In this document: in pieces, positions 35,151-46,545 of the stretch | Layout of the letters: each line of letters begins with the position of its first letter | Numbering within the stretch: position 1 is the first letter of the stretch | Source: Neoceratodus forsteri | Lineage: Eukaryota; Chordata; Ceratodontiformes; Ceratodontidae | Length of the DNA: 64,000 nucleotides | Direction of reading: 5' to 3' | Assembly: GCA_016271365.2 (NCBI GenBank) | Contig: CM057456.1 | Coordinates: forward strand, 163,408,501-163,472,500 | Position numbers and translations under genes: made by a program | Notes under the pieces: generated by a model | The model's database searches: none | Told to the model about the DNA's origin: nothing | The model's input: the letters and a program-made list of their open reading frames with translations, nothing else

Positions 35151-35509
35151 AAATGTGGAAAATTACATCAAACTGCACAGGAGAAAAGGGCAACCAAAAC
35201 TGATAACACAGGTGTAGGTAAAATATTTTACCTTAACCAAGATCTGCTGCCCTCCTCAGTCATTAAACCCAGAAACCCAGGGTTATGAATAGGAAATAGG
35301 ACTTTTCTCTGGAATGATTGCCTTAGGATGTATAGAATGGTGAGTGGACCCTGCTTTTATTTCTGGTTACTTCAGTCTCTCTAGACACTCCTGTTCTCTT
35401 CCTTCTTCCCTTCCCAACCTCACAACTAGAACAATTTATCTTTCATATTGCTTTAGGACTTGTGTATTGGACAAGATAAATCTAGGTTTGGGCATCATGG
35501 TGTGCCTTG

Positions 35510-35835
35510 CAGTGTTTGCCACAATGTTCACCCCATTCTCCTATACTGCACCCACCTCAGTGTATTTCCTTATGGGACTGGGGTAAGTATAATCTTAAAT
35601 ACCCCAAAGCACACCACAATACTTGTCAGTGTCTGCAGGGTAGGGTGAGGTAAAATGGCATGAGCATTATAGCTGATGACCCAAAGGCACACCCAATGCC
35701 TGTCGGTCTGTGCAGGGTAGGGATGGGGTTGGTGTCACTTCAGTACTTCACTGCCATTCAAATTATGCATCTCTAACTCCTGCACTACCAGTGCCAATGC
35801 CAGCAAGACAACATTCGCCATTGATAAATGCTTGT
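35510..35835 (+). repeat. Repeat family R2, copy 1
   Basis: Closely similar to 54,905-55,215 in the same orientation: ttctcctatactgcaccc / ttctcctgtattgcaccc, tgtcagtgtctgcagggtag in both (35,623-35,642 and 55,003-55,022), gcactaccagtgccaatgcc / gcactaccaatgccaatgcc, and a final tgataaatgcttgtt / tgacaaatgcttgtt. Internally it holds two tandem versions of the 'cctgtc(a/g)gt(g)tctg(c)agggta' phrase. Confidence 0.85.
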
Positions 35836-36114
35836 TAAGACTTATCATAGGGTTGTGCCTCTGTTCGTTCTTCTCTGCTGACACTTTCCCAGTCTCTCAG
35901 GCCCACAATACTTTGATGATGTTATTTTGGCCTTTATTTATAATACATTTTCATGAGAAAACTAGAGCTTTTATTAAGTAATTGCTCAAATGGCACTACT
36001 GGAAATTAGCTTCTGCTCCATTGCCTATGTGATCTTCTTGTAACAAAAAAAAAAAAAAACTTCAGCTTTGTCCTTTGTATCTAATTACTTTACACCATCA
36101 ATTTTGGAAATGTT

Positions 36115-36400
36115 TTACATAGAAACATAAAAGAACAATCATAGGAAACAGGACATAAATCTGAGTCTGTCCTGAAGCCATACAATGAACTGTTCCTAAT
36201 AACCCCTGTAAACGAGTCTCATCATGTTTAGAGCCTCCTATGCTACAAGCATTGATCGCATAGCTAGGTAGATCTTTCCATACATCCAGCACCCACTCTG
36301 TGAAATAATATTTCCTAATATCCTTTTTCAGTTCCCCACTTCCAGTGTGAGGTAGCGCCCCAGTGGATGAACTGTTCCTTAACCTGAATGACACCATGGG
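36115..36400 (-). mobile_element. CR1-like LINE 3' end (minus)
   Basis: The minus strand reads DIRKYYFTEWVLDVWKDLPS (36,330-36,271), the conserved C-terminal RK.FFTERVV..WN.LP block of CR1 ORF2. It is followed by a CR1-like trailer and ends near 36,115 with ttctatgt-type sequence. Only the last ~300 bp of the element is present. Confidence 0.65.
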
Positions 36401-37019
36401 GTTCACTCTGTTGTACACTAGTATGTAGGTGAAAATAGGCAAAAATGTATCTAGCAACTTACCGGTAAACAAAACTAACTAAATAAAATAAATAAATAAA
36501 TAAAATTTAGATATTTCTTTAATTTCCCATTTCTTTCTTTTACAAAAGTAATAACATATAAATTCATGGTGACTGGATTAATTTTATGTGTCAATGTGTT
36601 CAATATACCAGTTTATATGGGCAAAACTACTGTACGCTAAGACAAAAATCACATCATGCTGTCTCTTGTCATTTGCTTTGGAATTATTCGGTGCCCAGGC
36701 CCCCTGAAAACAGGGCTACTCTTTTCTGAGACTTTCCTAAATTAAGCAACCTGAAATGGTATCACAAAATGCATGAAATGTTTTAGAAACAGAACACTGA
36801 CAAGTGCCAGCAGAAAATGAGTTATAGTCCATTGTGTTTGCCCATTTTCATATCTTAACTGTTCCAGCCTATTACTGGCCATGCCTTGGCAATGTTCTAG
36901 TGTCATTTCAGTCCCTCCCTCTCCTACCCTTTTGTTGCCTTTGATTTAAAAACCCTTGCAGCTATCCCACACCCCTTGATATTTGCCACGCCTCTGGATT
37001 TACAACCTCTCTGGGCAGG
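36401..37019. other. LINE-like tail and unclassified spacer
   Basis: At 36,458-36,505 the plus strand has ttaccggtaaacaaaactaa followed by an (AAAT)n tract, the same terminal motif as the L2-like element ending at 25,320. The rest is unrecognised. Confidence 0.45.
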
Positions 37020-38420
37020 CCTTTCCAACTATAGTATCCTCCACTGTTTCCATGAAGAATGATTTCCTCATATTCTTCCTGAGCCTACCTGCCCAACCAC
37101 CACCTTATGATTGTGTCCCCAACTGAACTGGATGCAGTACCCATGGTCTGGCATCACCAAGGACCAATACAGGAAAAGGGCCTCCTTCTTCTGCTGCAGA
37201 ACCCTTGTCCTATACATCCCAGAATTCTGTTTTCCTTCCCAACCTAATGGCTGATGGCTTGAGATTATCACTTATGATGACCTCTAAGTCCTTTTCTTCT
37301 GTGATCATACCAATTATTTCACCTGTATCCATTAAGTCATCTCTGGTTTACCCCTGCCTATCTATATAACTTGCACTTAGCAGGTAAACATAATTTGCCA
37401 CACCATGGACTACTCATCCAGTATTTTAGATCCTTCTCAAATATCTCTAATCCCTTCTTTGATGTTTAGGCTGTCACAAAATGTTGTGCCATATGCAAAG
37501 AGGCAGATTTTTTTGCTTTACTGCACTGGGCACTGATCCCTGTGACACCCCAGCTGTGACCTTCATGACTTCTGTCTCACACTTACTACCACCCTCTGGG
37601 TCCTTTTCTCAGATACTTTGTTACCTACCTGGTTAGCTATGTACCTGCCCTTATGTCCGCCCAAATCATAACAAGCCTTCTGTGGGACACCAAGTCAAAG
37701 GACTTACTGAAGTCTAGGTACAGCACATCAACTTCCTGTCCATTGTCCACAGCTTTCATTACTGAATCAAAAAATGTTATCCGGTTGGTCTGGCATGACC
37801 GTCTCTTTCTTTCTTGAAGCCATGCCTTGGAGCCCATTCTCTTCTAGAATGTCCATCTTTTGCTTATTACAGATAGTTCTTCAAGCTTCCTTAGAATCCT
37901 GTAGATTCATGGGCCACCCTGTTCTCACTCTTGTGCAGGGGACTATATCCACCCTCCTTCTGTGTGCTGGGACTACCCGGTCCCCAGGGAATAGTTGAAT
38001 AAGTTCATCAAAGGCCCTGCAAGTTCTTGCCTCAACCTCCTTAGCAATCTGTGGTGCAGTGCATCTGGTGCTAGAGGCATATCCACTTTAACACCCTTAG
38101 ATCCCTTAGTAGTCTTTTCTTCTAGCAGTGTCCCCAATTTCAATGCCCTCTTTGCTCTTCCTTTAGTGTGCACTTCACAGTTAGGTGTGAACCCCTACCT
38201 CCACCGTAAAAGTAAACAAAGTATTCTTTGAGGATATCAGCCTTCTTACGCCATCCTCTACCAAATCATTTCCTGATTTTGCCACACTTTGCCCTATTTT
38301 CATATTCTCCTGATTCATCGAATGAAGACCGTGGGATTGTCCTTTACTCCCTCAGCTGTCCTGAATTCTGTCTCTGCTTTTGCCCTCCTTATGACCCCTG
38401 ACAAAAGCACATTGTGGAGC
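37020..38420 (-). mobile_element. CR1-like LINE fragment (minus), RT region
   Basis: Read on the minus strand, 38,160-37,980 gives a decayed DALHHRLLRRLRQELAGPL and LFNYSLGTG stretch (RT fingers). 37,790-37,655 gives QTNRITFFDSV, then YLDFSKSFDLVSHRRL (palm motif with the catalytic-region Asp). 37,215-37,120 gives MYRTRVLQQKKEALFLYWSL followed by YCIQFSW, equivalent to the [13 protein letters not shown] block. The interval with the FADD motif and parts of the C-terminus are degraded or deleted. The copy is older than CR1-1 by its number of lesions. The 3' part ends near 37,020. Confidence 0.75.
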
Positions 38421-38585
38421 AAGTGTTGGGGTGATTGCTTGGTGAGGTCTGGTGAAGAGTTTTACTTGTTGCTATCAGCTTGTGAGATAGCCCTCGCTAT
38501 AACTAGGGATGGGTGGGTCAGGTTCAGATTCTGACTCTTACCTATTTCAAAAGGTTCTGATTTACTCTGATGAATTGCAGACATT
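38421..38585. other. Short unclassified spacer between LINEs
   Basis: Boundary sequence between the minus CR1 and the plus L2; no feature seen. Confidence 0.4.
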
Positions 38586-39745
38586 TTATTGTATTTGATA
38601 ATGAGAAATGCATCAGTATTATTCTGGCAGAAGTCAGAGGGTGGTGGCGGGATTTATTCCTCTGATCCAGTCTCCCTGTCAAGTGGGTCCCTTAGGCTGG
38701 TATTGTCCCCATGTTGTTCGTGATACATATGCCCTCAGAGACATTGTAAGATGGTATGGGCTGAGTTTCACTGTTGTGCTGATGATACCAGCTCTACCTG
38801 TCTTTTGCACCCGACCAGGATAGAGCTCTCTCAGTATTTAATAACTGCCTCGCTGAAATCCAGGTTGGATGAATTGAGCTGGCTGAGGTTGAACTCAAAA
38901 AGACTGAGGTGTTGGTTGTGACCCGGGTCACCAGATAGAGGGCTGGGGTGGATCTGCTTGGGACTTTTCCTGGGAGGCTCCCAGCTACTACGTCTGAATG
39001 GGTGCAAAACCTGGGAGATTTTTGATGATGGGCTGACACTCACGATCACAGATGTTGGCAGTTGTCAAATTCTCTTTTACCATCTGAGGAACATCTCAGG
39101 GTTAAGCACCTAGTTCCATCCCGTGATCTTCCTATACTGGTCCACGCCTTTGTGACCTCGTGCCTTGATTATTGCAACTCCTTTATCTAGGGTTATCTGG
39201 GGTTGATATCCACCACTTGCAGTTGGTGCAGAATGCTGCAGGCTGGTTATTGTGAGGAACTCCCTAGACTTTCACATCTCTCTGGTGCTGCGTGAACTTC
39301 ACTGGCTGCCGGTTCAGTGGTGGATCACCTTAAAGTCGGACTTTGACTTATAAAGCCCTACATGGACAGGGCCTGGACTACCTAAAAGAGTTTCCAGTTC
39401 CTTACTGCCTGGGCGATTGTTCCACTTGGCTGATGAGGGGTTGCTAGAGATTCCAAGGGCATCCTTAAAATCTTCAGGGGACGTGCTTTTTATATCGTGG
39501 TCTAACCCTTTAAATTCTATCCCATCCATCAGCTTCAAGTGTCGCGTGACCATGGAGGATTTAAACAGGCCTTAAAACCCATCTATGGCACCTAACCTAC
39601 CTTGTCTGATTTTATTGAAGTCTGAATCTTATGGTAATTTGTATTTAACTGTGTTTTATTATATTTTGTTTTATCTTATTGTTAAGGCGCTTTGATTTTT
39701 GGAAGGTGCAATATAAATAAACTTATTATTATTGTTTTAGATCCC
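38586..39745 (+). mobile_element. L2 LINE, 3' portion
   Basis: Readable pieces in order: QRVVAGFIPLIQSP (38,627-38,668; L2 has QRV.....S), CADDTSSTCL across the catalytic motif (~38,774-38,800), LSWLRLN.KKTEVLVVTRV (~38,877-38,930), and an ELHWLPVQ-like block near 39,300. The 3' terminus reads ttaaggcgctttgatttttg (39,681-39,700) and continues into a (TTA)n tail, the typical L2 end. All frames are broken. A second copy lies at 48,780-50,385. Confidence 0.85.
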
Positions 39746-40106
39746 TCTTTTAAAAAATGCAACTTTAAAAAAAAAATGTGTCTGCATTTTCATGTCATTT
39801 CAAGGTCAGCAAGCAGCCAATGGCAATAAAAATAAATATATAACACTCACCAGTACTACAGTAGTTAGTCACTGACCAAGGAGATCAGGGCAGGGTACCA
39901 AAAATAATTAAAAAAGAAACATTTTTTTCCAGTCTCTTACCGAATACTCCATGAACCATCATGACCAACAAATGAATGAACTGTATAAAAGGCAACACTA
40001 GTGAGATAATAGGACACTGAAGGAAGGCAACCAACTAGAGTCTTTTTGTTTGATTGACTGTTGTTCTTGTCAGTCCTGTGTATCCACCACCACCTGACAT
40101 TTGTAG
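39746..40106. other. Unclassified spacer
   Basis: AT-rich; no feature recognised. Confidence 0.4.
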
Positions 40107-40437
40107 AAAACAGTTAGCTGGATTCACCAAACTCTTGAAAATCCCACAGCTGTGGGTTGCCACTGAGGAATCGCAGTTTCTCTTACAGTTACAGTATTCT
40201 CAAAGTGGAGCCGATTTACAACTGGCTCTACGATTTATGGCAGCTTGTGGGTGGTGTTGCCATAGAAATCACTGCAGCTGCAGAAAATGTTATGGCTGGT
40301 GGGACCAGCCATAACGCTCTTCCACAGCTGCTGCGGATGTGAATAGCAATCTCCATAGCTGTGGAGATTTTGGTCTGCAACTGGAGTTGCGGTGTTGGAC
40401 TTAGTCCCCAAAATGTTTGTGAATCTAGCCCAGTGTA
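40107..40437. mobile_element. Hairpin-type MITE
   Basis: Ends tagctggattcaccaaact and, reversed, gggctagattcacaaacat form imperfect terminal inverted repeats. The centre is a stem gttatggctggt / accagccataac (40,289-40,315). CAGCTGTGG-like motifs recur on both arms. No coding capacity. A cagt flank on both sides may be a target duplication but is too short to trust. Confidence 0.65.
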
Positions 40438-40639
40438 AGCAGGTCATTTGAGGCTTTGCAGTGAAAGGAGGCAGTGTATCAAGCGTTAGTCAGAAAGAGA
40501 CAGAGATCAACAAATTTAACAGCAGATAACAGCAGAGTGTAGACTATCACTGAGTCTGGCCTGCTTTTGGTGGGAGATAGGCAGCATGAGCAAGATATCT
40601 GAAGGGCCCCATCCATCCCTCCTGCCTTTTGACTTGTAA

Positions 40640-41205
40640 TGTTACTGTTAGTGTTTGTAATTATTTTGCTACCTACTTGGTTCTATAGCAAGCGTCATGG
40701 GCCCCACACCATCCCACACTCCTGCCTGACTGCCAATTATTTTTATCACTTATGTTTTGTAACTTACTTTTTATCTGGTTGACCCCTTTGCCCCCCACCG
40801 CAGTACTGCAGTTTTGGTTACATCCTACAAGCTTCCACAATTAATAATTGCAGTCAACTATGGTATATTATATGTATATTTTTATAGAGCTGTTAGGCCC
40901 CAACCACCACCTACCCTGCCATGAGGCCCTGCCAGTCCACAGCCCTGTCGCTGCTCCCCATCATCAAGCTATGGGTATCCACTGGTGCAGGACCCAAGGA
41001 CCATGGGGCTGGCACTCAAGGTGGCCATGTGCAGTCAACTATGGCATTACTTTTTTTTATAGAGCTGTTTGGCCCTGACCGCCACCTACTCCTGCCATGA
41101 GGCCCACCTTCTGGTCCTCAGCCCATCGCCACTCTTCCAGTCAAGCCAGCAGGGATACACACGGTGTGGAACCCGAGGACCTCACAGCTGCCATGCACAT
41201 AGGTT
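40640..41205 (+). repeat. 181-bp tandem duplication
   Basis: Copies start gcagtcaactatgg at 40,850 and 41,031. They share tatagagctgtt, then ggccc..acc.ccacct and ctgccatgaggccc. A weaker earlier unit may start near 40,640 (ctatagcaagcg, ctcctgcctgactgcc). No ORF of interest. Confidence 0.75.
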
Positions 41206-41559
41206 TTTCCTTTGTGTTCCACCCCTGCTCTCACACTCCACCCCAGACATCCAGAAATTCACTGTCTGTATGTATTTTAACTAGTTGAATAAACAAATTA
41301 AACTCCTGAGTTCTCAAATTGAATGTGAAAAACACATACAGCAATACATTTAATATACACGTGACCTCACAAGAAGGAATGTTTTTATTTGATCTTTCTG
41401 TTATGGTTGCTGACCTTTGTCCTTTGAATTCAGAGAAATAAATCATTAAATTAAATATATCACCATCATCTTCCCTGGGTTTGAGCGACCATTGCACAGT
41501 GTGGATTCCTGCAATGGTTATTGCCCTAATCTACCATCCTTTTCTCTCAAGCTTGTGAT
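41206..41559. other. Unclassified sequence
   Basis: Nothing recognised. Confidence 0.4.
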
Positions 41560-41793
41560 TGCATTCAGGTGCTATTGTTGAACTGTGTAACCTTGCTGTA
41601 AATAAATTCTCTTTACTTTGAAAACTCTATACAGTCTTTGTAATCCTGTATGATATGTCCTGGAATGTACTACTTGAATGTATATGCCTTGTTTTTATGT
41701 AACTAATTCTGGGTCGCCCTGAAAAGGGACCTTGAGGCTCAGCAGGCCTATCCGGTTAACAAATGTAATAAATAAATAAATAAATAAATAATA
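41560..41793 (+). mobile_element. LINE 3' end, L2-like
   Basis: Ends with cctatccggttaacaaatgt (41,746-41,765) and an (AAAT)n tract, matching the ctt-acc-ggtaaacaaa termini at 25,285 and 36,470. Only the 3' UTR appears to be present. Confidence 0.5.
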
Positions 41794-41796
41794 TGG

Positions 41797-43358
41797 GCAG
41801 GGAAGGCAGCCCGACTAAGACCAAAATCTTGGATTTTAGGAGGGCAAACTTTAGGAAGATGGACAAAGTGCTAAGGAGCCACCTGGCAGGCATCATAGCA
41901 AATATACCGGTAGGGTGGCCCAAAGGTGGTTGATCGTTAAGGAAGGAATACTGATTGTCACAGAGGAGTGCATTAGGCTCAGGGGAAGAACACAAGGGCC
42001 AAAGCATCCAGATGGTTCCAGTTCTGGGGTCTCCCAGGCAGTAAGGGAAAAGAGGTTAGCCTATAGAAAATTCAAGAAGACCGAGAGAGATGGATGACAC
42101 CAAGCTCTGTGAAGCTGGGGAGGTGGTCTAGGATCTGGCAGTTTGACTTCAATGCCAAGAAGTGCAAAGCTATGCACATTGGAGCCAAGAATTCCAGGAT
42201 GGAGTACTACCTGGGTGGATTCCAGGTATCTGCATCAGAGGAAGAGAAGGTCCTGGGAGCAATGATCACTAGTGACCTGAAGCACTCACGCAGTGCAAAA
42301 GAAAGCAGTGGCAAGGGCAAACAAGATGCTGGGATGCATAGATAGGGGGATCAGTAGTAGGAGAGGGGTTATACTACCATTGTACAGGTCACTGGTGAGG
42401 CCACATTTATTTCTTTATTTTGTTTTGTTGACGGGAAAGGAGGACTAGACAATTATGCCTATGTTCAGCCTCATCCCAGGGAGGGAGGATACAGATGGAT
42501 GCCAGCTGACACTGAACCAGATTAAGCGGTTGGTGGTATTTTTAGTGAATGAAATTTGGCCAGTACACTGGGAAATTTCCCTACTCTTCGAAGTACCATA
42601 GAATCTTTAACATCCACCGAACAACCATGAGAACCAGCAGAGGGACCTTGGTTTACTGTTTCATGTGAAAGACGGCACCTCAGAAGTACAGCACCCCTCA
42701 TGTTGCACTGCACTGTCACTACTGTGATTTAACGCAAGTGCCTGGTGGGATAGAACCCACAACCCTGTGATCTTCCAGCCTCAGAGGTTAGTGTGTGCAA
42801 CCTACTGAGCCACTGGACACATCTAGAGTATGGAGTTCAGTACTGGTGCCCACACCTCAAAAGGACATTAACCTGCTGGAAAAGGTCCAAAGGAGGGCTA
42901 CAAAGATGATAGCAGGTCAGCAAGATAAGGCATATGAGGAGAGTTAGGGCACTGAACATGTACTACCTGGAGGAAAGGGGAGAGAGGGGAGACATGATCA
43001 GGACCTTCAAGTACTTGAAAGGGATAAATAAGGTGAATAAGGAGGATCTCTTTAAGCTGAGTGGCAACCATAACACAAGGGGCACAGTCTTAAGCTGGAG
43101 GGAGGTCAGGAAGCACCTCTTCACAGAGAGGGTCATGTTGGAATGCATTGCCAGAAGAGGTGGTATTGAAGACAGTGGGCAGTTTCAAGAGAGGCTGGGA
43201 GAGGCATAGGGGATGGTAAGGATCATGGGTAGGGAGGACGGGAGGAGTGGGAAGGGGTAGGGACTGTAGCTCAAACTGTGGATCCTCAATATGAGCAGAC
43301 TAGATAGATCAAATGGCCTTCTTCTGCTGGCTTCTGCATATGTATGTTCATATGTTCA
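41797..43358 (+). mobile_element. CR1 copy with internal deletion, carrying a SINE
   Basis: The 5' part (41,797-42,080) matches the ORF2 linker: KILDFRRANFRKM, then a VTEECIRL/GKEVSL-like stretch. After a deletion around 42,095 it resumes at the RT thumb: IWQFDFNAKKCKAMHIG (42,133-42,183), KVLGAMITSDLK (42,247-42,282), YWC/QYW-type block near 42,840, and LNMYYLEERGERGDM (42,952-42,998). The 3' end is the family block near 43,308-43,335 plus tatgtatgttcatatgttc. A minus-strand SINE splits it at 42,407-42,817. The FADD-containing segment is missing, so it is dead. Confidence 0.82.
42407..42817 (-). mobile_element. tRNA-derived SINE (V-SINE-like), minus strand
   Basis: Flanked by cacat on both sides (42,402-42,406; 42,818-42,822) where the CR1 sequence is continuous without it. 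On the minus strand the head has tggctcagtagg (42,812-42,801, A box) and gggttctatccc (42,758-42,747, B box). The body includes cagtaaaccaaggtccctct and ctggccaaatttc, which I associate with fish/lungfish V-type SINE central domains, from memory. The tail is aaataaagaaataaatg. Confidence 0.8.
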
Positions 43359-44805
43359 AACACCACCAAGGAAGCACTCTGATTAGGAGATACCTGTTGC
43401 AGCTGTTCATCATCATAGCTTTTATGTTCCTGCCACTGTTCACTGAACGGTAAGAAAATTTGTTGAGATTAACTTTTAGGAAGGTGAGGCACTCTACATT
43501 TTCAGGAGAAAGCCTTGTGTGGCTATCAGACTCAACATTTCCAGCTATACTAAATATACTCTCACAGTAAACACTAATGGAGGGGCAACTAATAAACCTT
43601 ATAGCAAACGCAGGTGTGCAGAGCCAGATCTTGTCCTTTTCCAGCCAGTATTCAAAAGGGTCTTCAGTAATATTAATGACTGGTTCTCGAAATAGGAATC
43701 TGTAATTTCAGAGAAAGGCAAAGCAGGTGGCTCCAACAGACACATCTGAATTATCAGTTTCCTTGAGTTTTGAACAAAAAGTGTGAGAATCATTTGTGTG
43801 CTTTTCAGAATGACATGCCATTTTCAAGGGCCATAAAAGAGGACTTTGTGCAGGACTACCAATGCTGATGAAGGAGTACATGGTGGCAATAAGTAGAAAT
43901 TATTGCTGTCACGACCAACAGATGATGCATCATCAGATGCAGCATCCACATGACGTGATTCACTTGTATTGTCAAACACACTCGTTTTCCTGTGCAATTG
44001 CTGAAATCAGTATGTTTTGTATTCAAGATAAGTCACCGATATCTGAAGGAGGCAGCTGTTGCAACTTAAACCGAAGGTCAAGAAGAGTGGAAAGAAAATC
44101 TTTGTCTGTTGTGATATTGTGACATCTTCTGCAATTTTGGAATTGCTGTATCAGTCGGTCCATAAGGGATACACCAGATTTGTCTCTTTTTGTTCAAAAC
44201 CTCTACACAGTCTCCTGAGTTCCCTGTTCAATAAATTTATGATGGGAATAACCTGAATTAGAGTAGCATTCTCTCTGCTAATCTTTAAGTTGCTTCCTCA
44301 AAGGGAGTGAAGAGCAATGTAAGATGCTCCATGTGGCCTCACTGGAATTAATTCAGCACAACAGCATCTGCTATGTTGTGCTCCTTGGTATATCCATGAA
44401 CTGTCATCTTTGTGCGAGAAGGCTCTAATACATGTTAAACGTTGAATTTCAACTTGTTAGAACATCTTGTTTTAGTTGCTGTATTGGTGGCCATTTTATT
44501 TCTGGAGGTCAGCCAAGATACCACGTGATATTATGGAGTGACGAAAATGGCGCAGAATAGATTTCGTGCAGCTCCCACTAATGTTACTATACTGTTGTCA
44601 CTGGAAAGGAAAGCTCCTACTAACAGATTTAATGAGTGTGCAAAGCACGGAATATGAGTAAAACCACCACATTTCAAGGCACTAACAATATTGGCTCTGT
44701 CTGAAACCATAGATACAGTATTGCATCTCTCAGGGCTCTAACCACTCAGATATTTTGTCACACAACTCTTCCAAAATATTGTCAGGAGTGTGATGCTTAC
44801 TAAAC

Positions 44806-45037
44806 GGGCTGGCAGTATAGCCTAGAGGTTAGAGGAAAGAGGAAAGAGGAATGAACGAGCTTGGTACATCCAGCAGACTAGATCTGAGTTTGATTCTCAC
44901 AGCCTCCACTTACATACTGTGCAACTCTGAGCAAGTCACTTAACAATCTAGTGCTCCCAGGTCGCCTCGAAAACAGGCACGTGTGCCTAGTGGGCCTTAC
45001 CTGGTAACCAAAGACTAAAATAAAAAACAAAAAAAAC
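44806..45037 (+). mobile_element. tRNA-derived SINE with CORE/MIR-like body, copy 2
   Basis: Same family as 23,722-23,925: ggcagtatagcctagaggtt (44,811-44,830), B box gtttgattctc (44,888-44,898), gagcaagtcacttaac (44,928-44,943), and the end gggccttacctggtaaccaa (44,992-45,011) with an A-rich tail. It is inserted in the hAT pseudogene between two conserved blocks. Flanks atgcttactaaac and atgcttatacaaa look like a diverged ~13-bp target duplication (44,793-44,805 and 45,038-45,050). Confidence 0.85.
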
Positions 45038-46184
45038 ATGCTTATACAAAGAGCTGCCATTTTTGTCTACCTTCCAGTACACTGCTGCTTGTGGTGGTGT
45101 TTGAAGATGATTGTGACACCCAATATGCTGTGATGCACATATAATCAATGGTTTGAGAGCTCGTCCACATGTCTGTGATCAAGTGCACAGCATCACATTC
45201 ACTCTCTCTAAGAGCCACTTTTATATTTTACTTTGCTTACATTCATATATTTTGGAACAGTGACAGTTGCAAAATATTTACAACAGTATGTTGTAACAGG
45301 GAGCAAGATATTTTACAGGGCTATAAAACTCTTCATTCTCCACCCCAGAAAGTGGTTGTAAGTCCTTGACAAAATTCAGCTATTAACTAATTTTTGATCT
45401 TCTTTGATGTAATCTACTGTACACAGTTTTCTATTCAAGCATCGCAGTAATGGACTGCTGTTTAGTTCGAGTTGGGGCGCCATTGCAGTGGCAAAGCTGT
45501 AGCTTGTCCAAATAGTTTTGTCATTGAAGTTGGACATGTTTTTGTCCTGCCTTGTCTCTCGGACTCTTCACCTCACTATTGTCTGAAGAATTATTTTCAT
45601 CACGGATATTATTCCCTTGCTTGGGACTGCTGCCAGCCAAATGGTTGGAAGTACTCTTTGCAAATGCCTTTTAAATGATGTTGTTCCAACCTGGCCCTCA
45701 CTTTCCCCTGCTAATCTGCAATGTCAAAGGTGCAGACAGCAAAACATTCATGTTTTGGACTTAAATGAAAATAGCTCCACTAAGTTGAGGTGGAACATTT
45801 TGTCATCATGCCAGGAACTGCAGCAATTGTGGTGGCTGGTGTTTCTGACCCAGATTCATGCGCAGTGTGACTGTCCCCAAAAGAAATACTATGATTGCTA
45901 TTGATTTTTTCTACTACAGGCTGTGGCCACTGGTGGTGCTTGCTGTATGTGTTTTTGTTTGTTATTTTGGGTTCGGACCCAGGTGGCAACCTCTACCTCT
46001 TTGGTATCACATTCTGATTCATCACCTTTGGAAGAGCATAACAGCGAAAGACTGTCATGATCATGATGTTGTTCTTGTACATTTACATCATCTTCATCAG
46101 AGACATCGCCTTCTAATGAAAGAGCTGGATGTGCATGGTGGCATATCATGGAGTGCCACTTCTAGTGGTACTAGATGACTTTCT

Positions 46185-46545
46185 AGAGCTGTGTTTACAT
46201 GGCAGCATTTGCACCACAACAATCCAAGTGCTTGAGTTGCTGCAGTGCAAATGCCGAGTGGACACCTACTGAATTGCGGTAGGCTGCTCCTTGATCCACT
46301 CAGCAGTCCCAGAAAGTCTGGAGATGCGTTCAGGTGTGGCGATTTAGCGGCCATGTGGGCAGGCTGCACTGCTCGCTCCCACTTGTGGGCACTTCTATCC
46401 GCTGACTGCCCTGACTCCCAGCCTTCTCAGTGCATCTTACATCAGCGCTGAGGGGGCTGTGCAGACTCATTGCCAAGCGTCTTTAGGTTGGGGTAGCTCT
46501 GCAATGCTCCAAAGAAGGAGCGAGTTCAGTCATGTAAACATGGCA
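46185..46545. mobile_element. MITE-like insert in the hAT region
   Basis: Its ends, tgtttacatggca (46,190) and reversed tgccatgtttacatg (46,547), are inverted repeats about 360 bp apart. The interior is GC-richer than the surrounding pseudogene. No ORF. Target duplication not resolved. Confidence 0.5.

Noticed and set aside
36505..37019. Continuation of the CR1 fragments
   Set aside because: No readable CR1 block links the minus-strand 3' end at 36.1-36.4 kb with the fragment starting at 37.0 kb; they are separate insertions or too decayed to connect.
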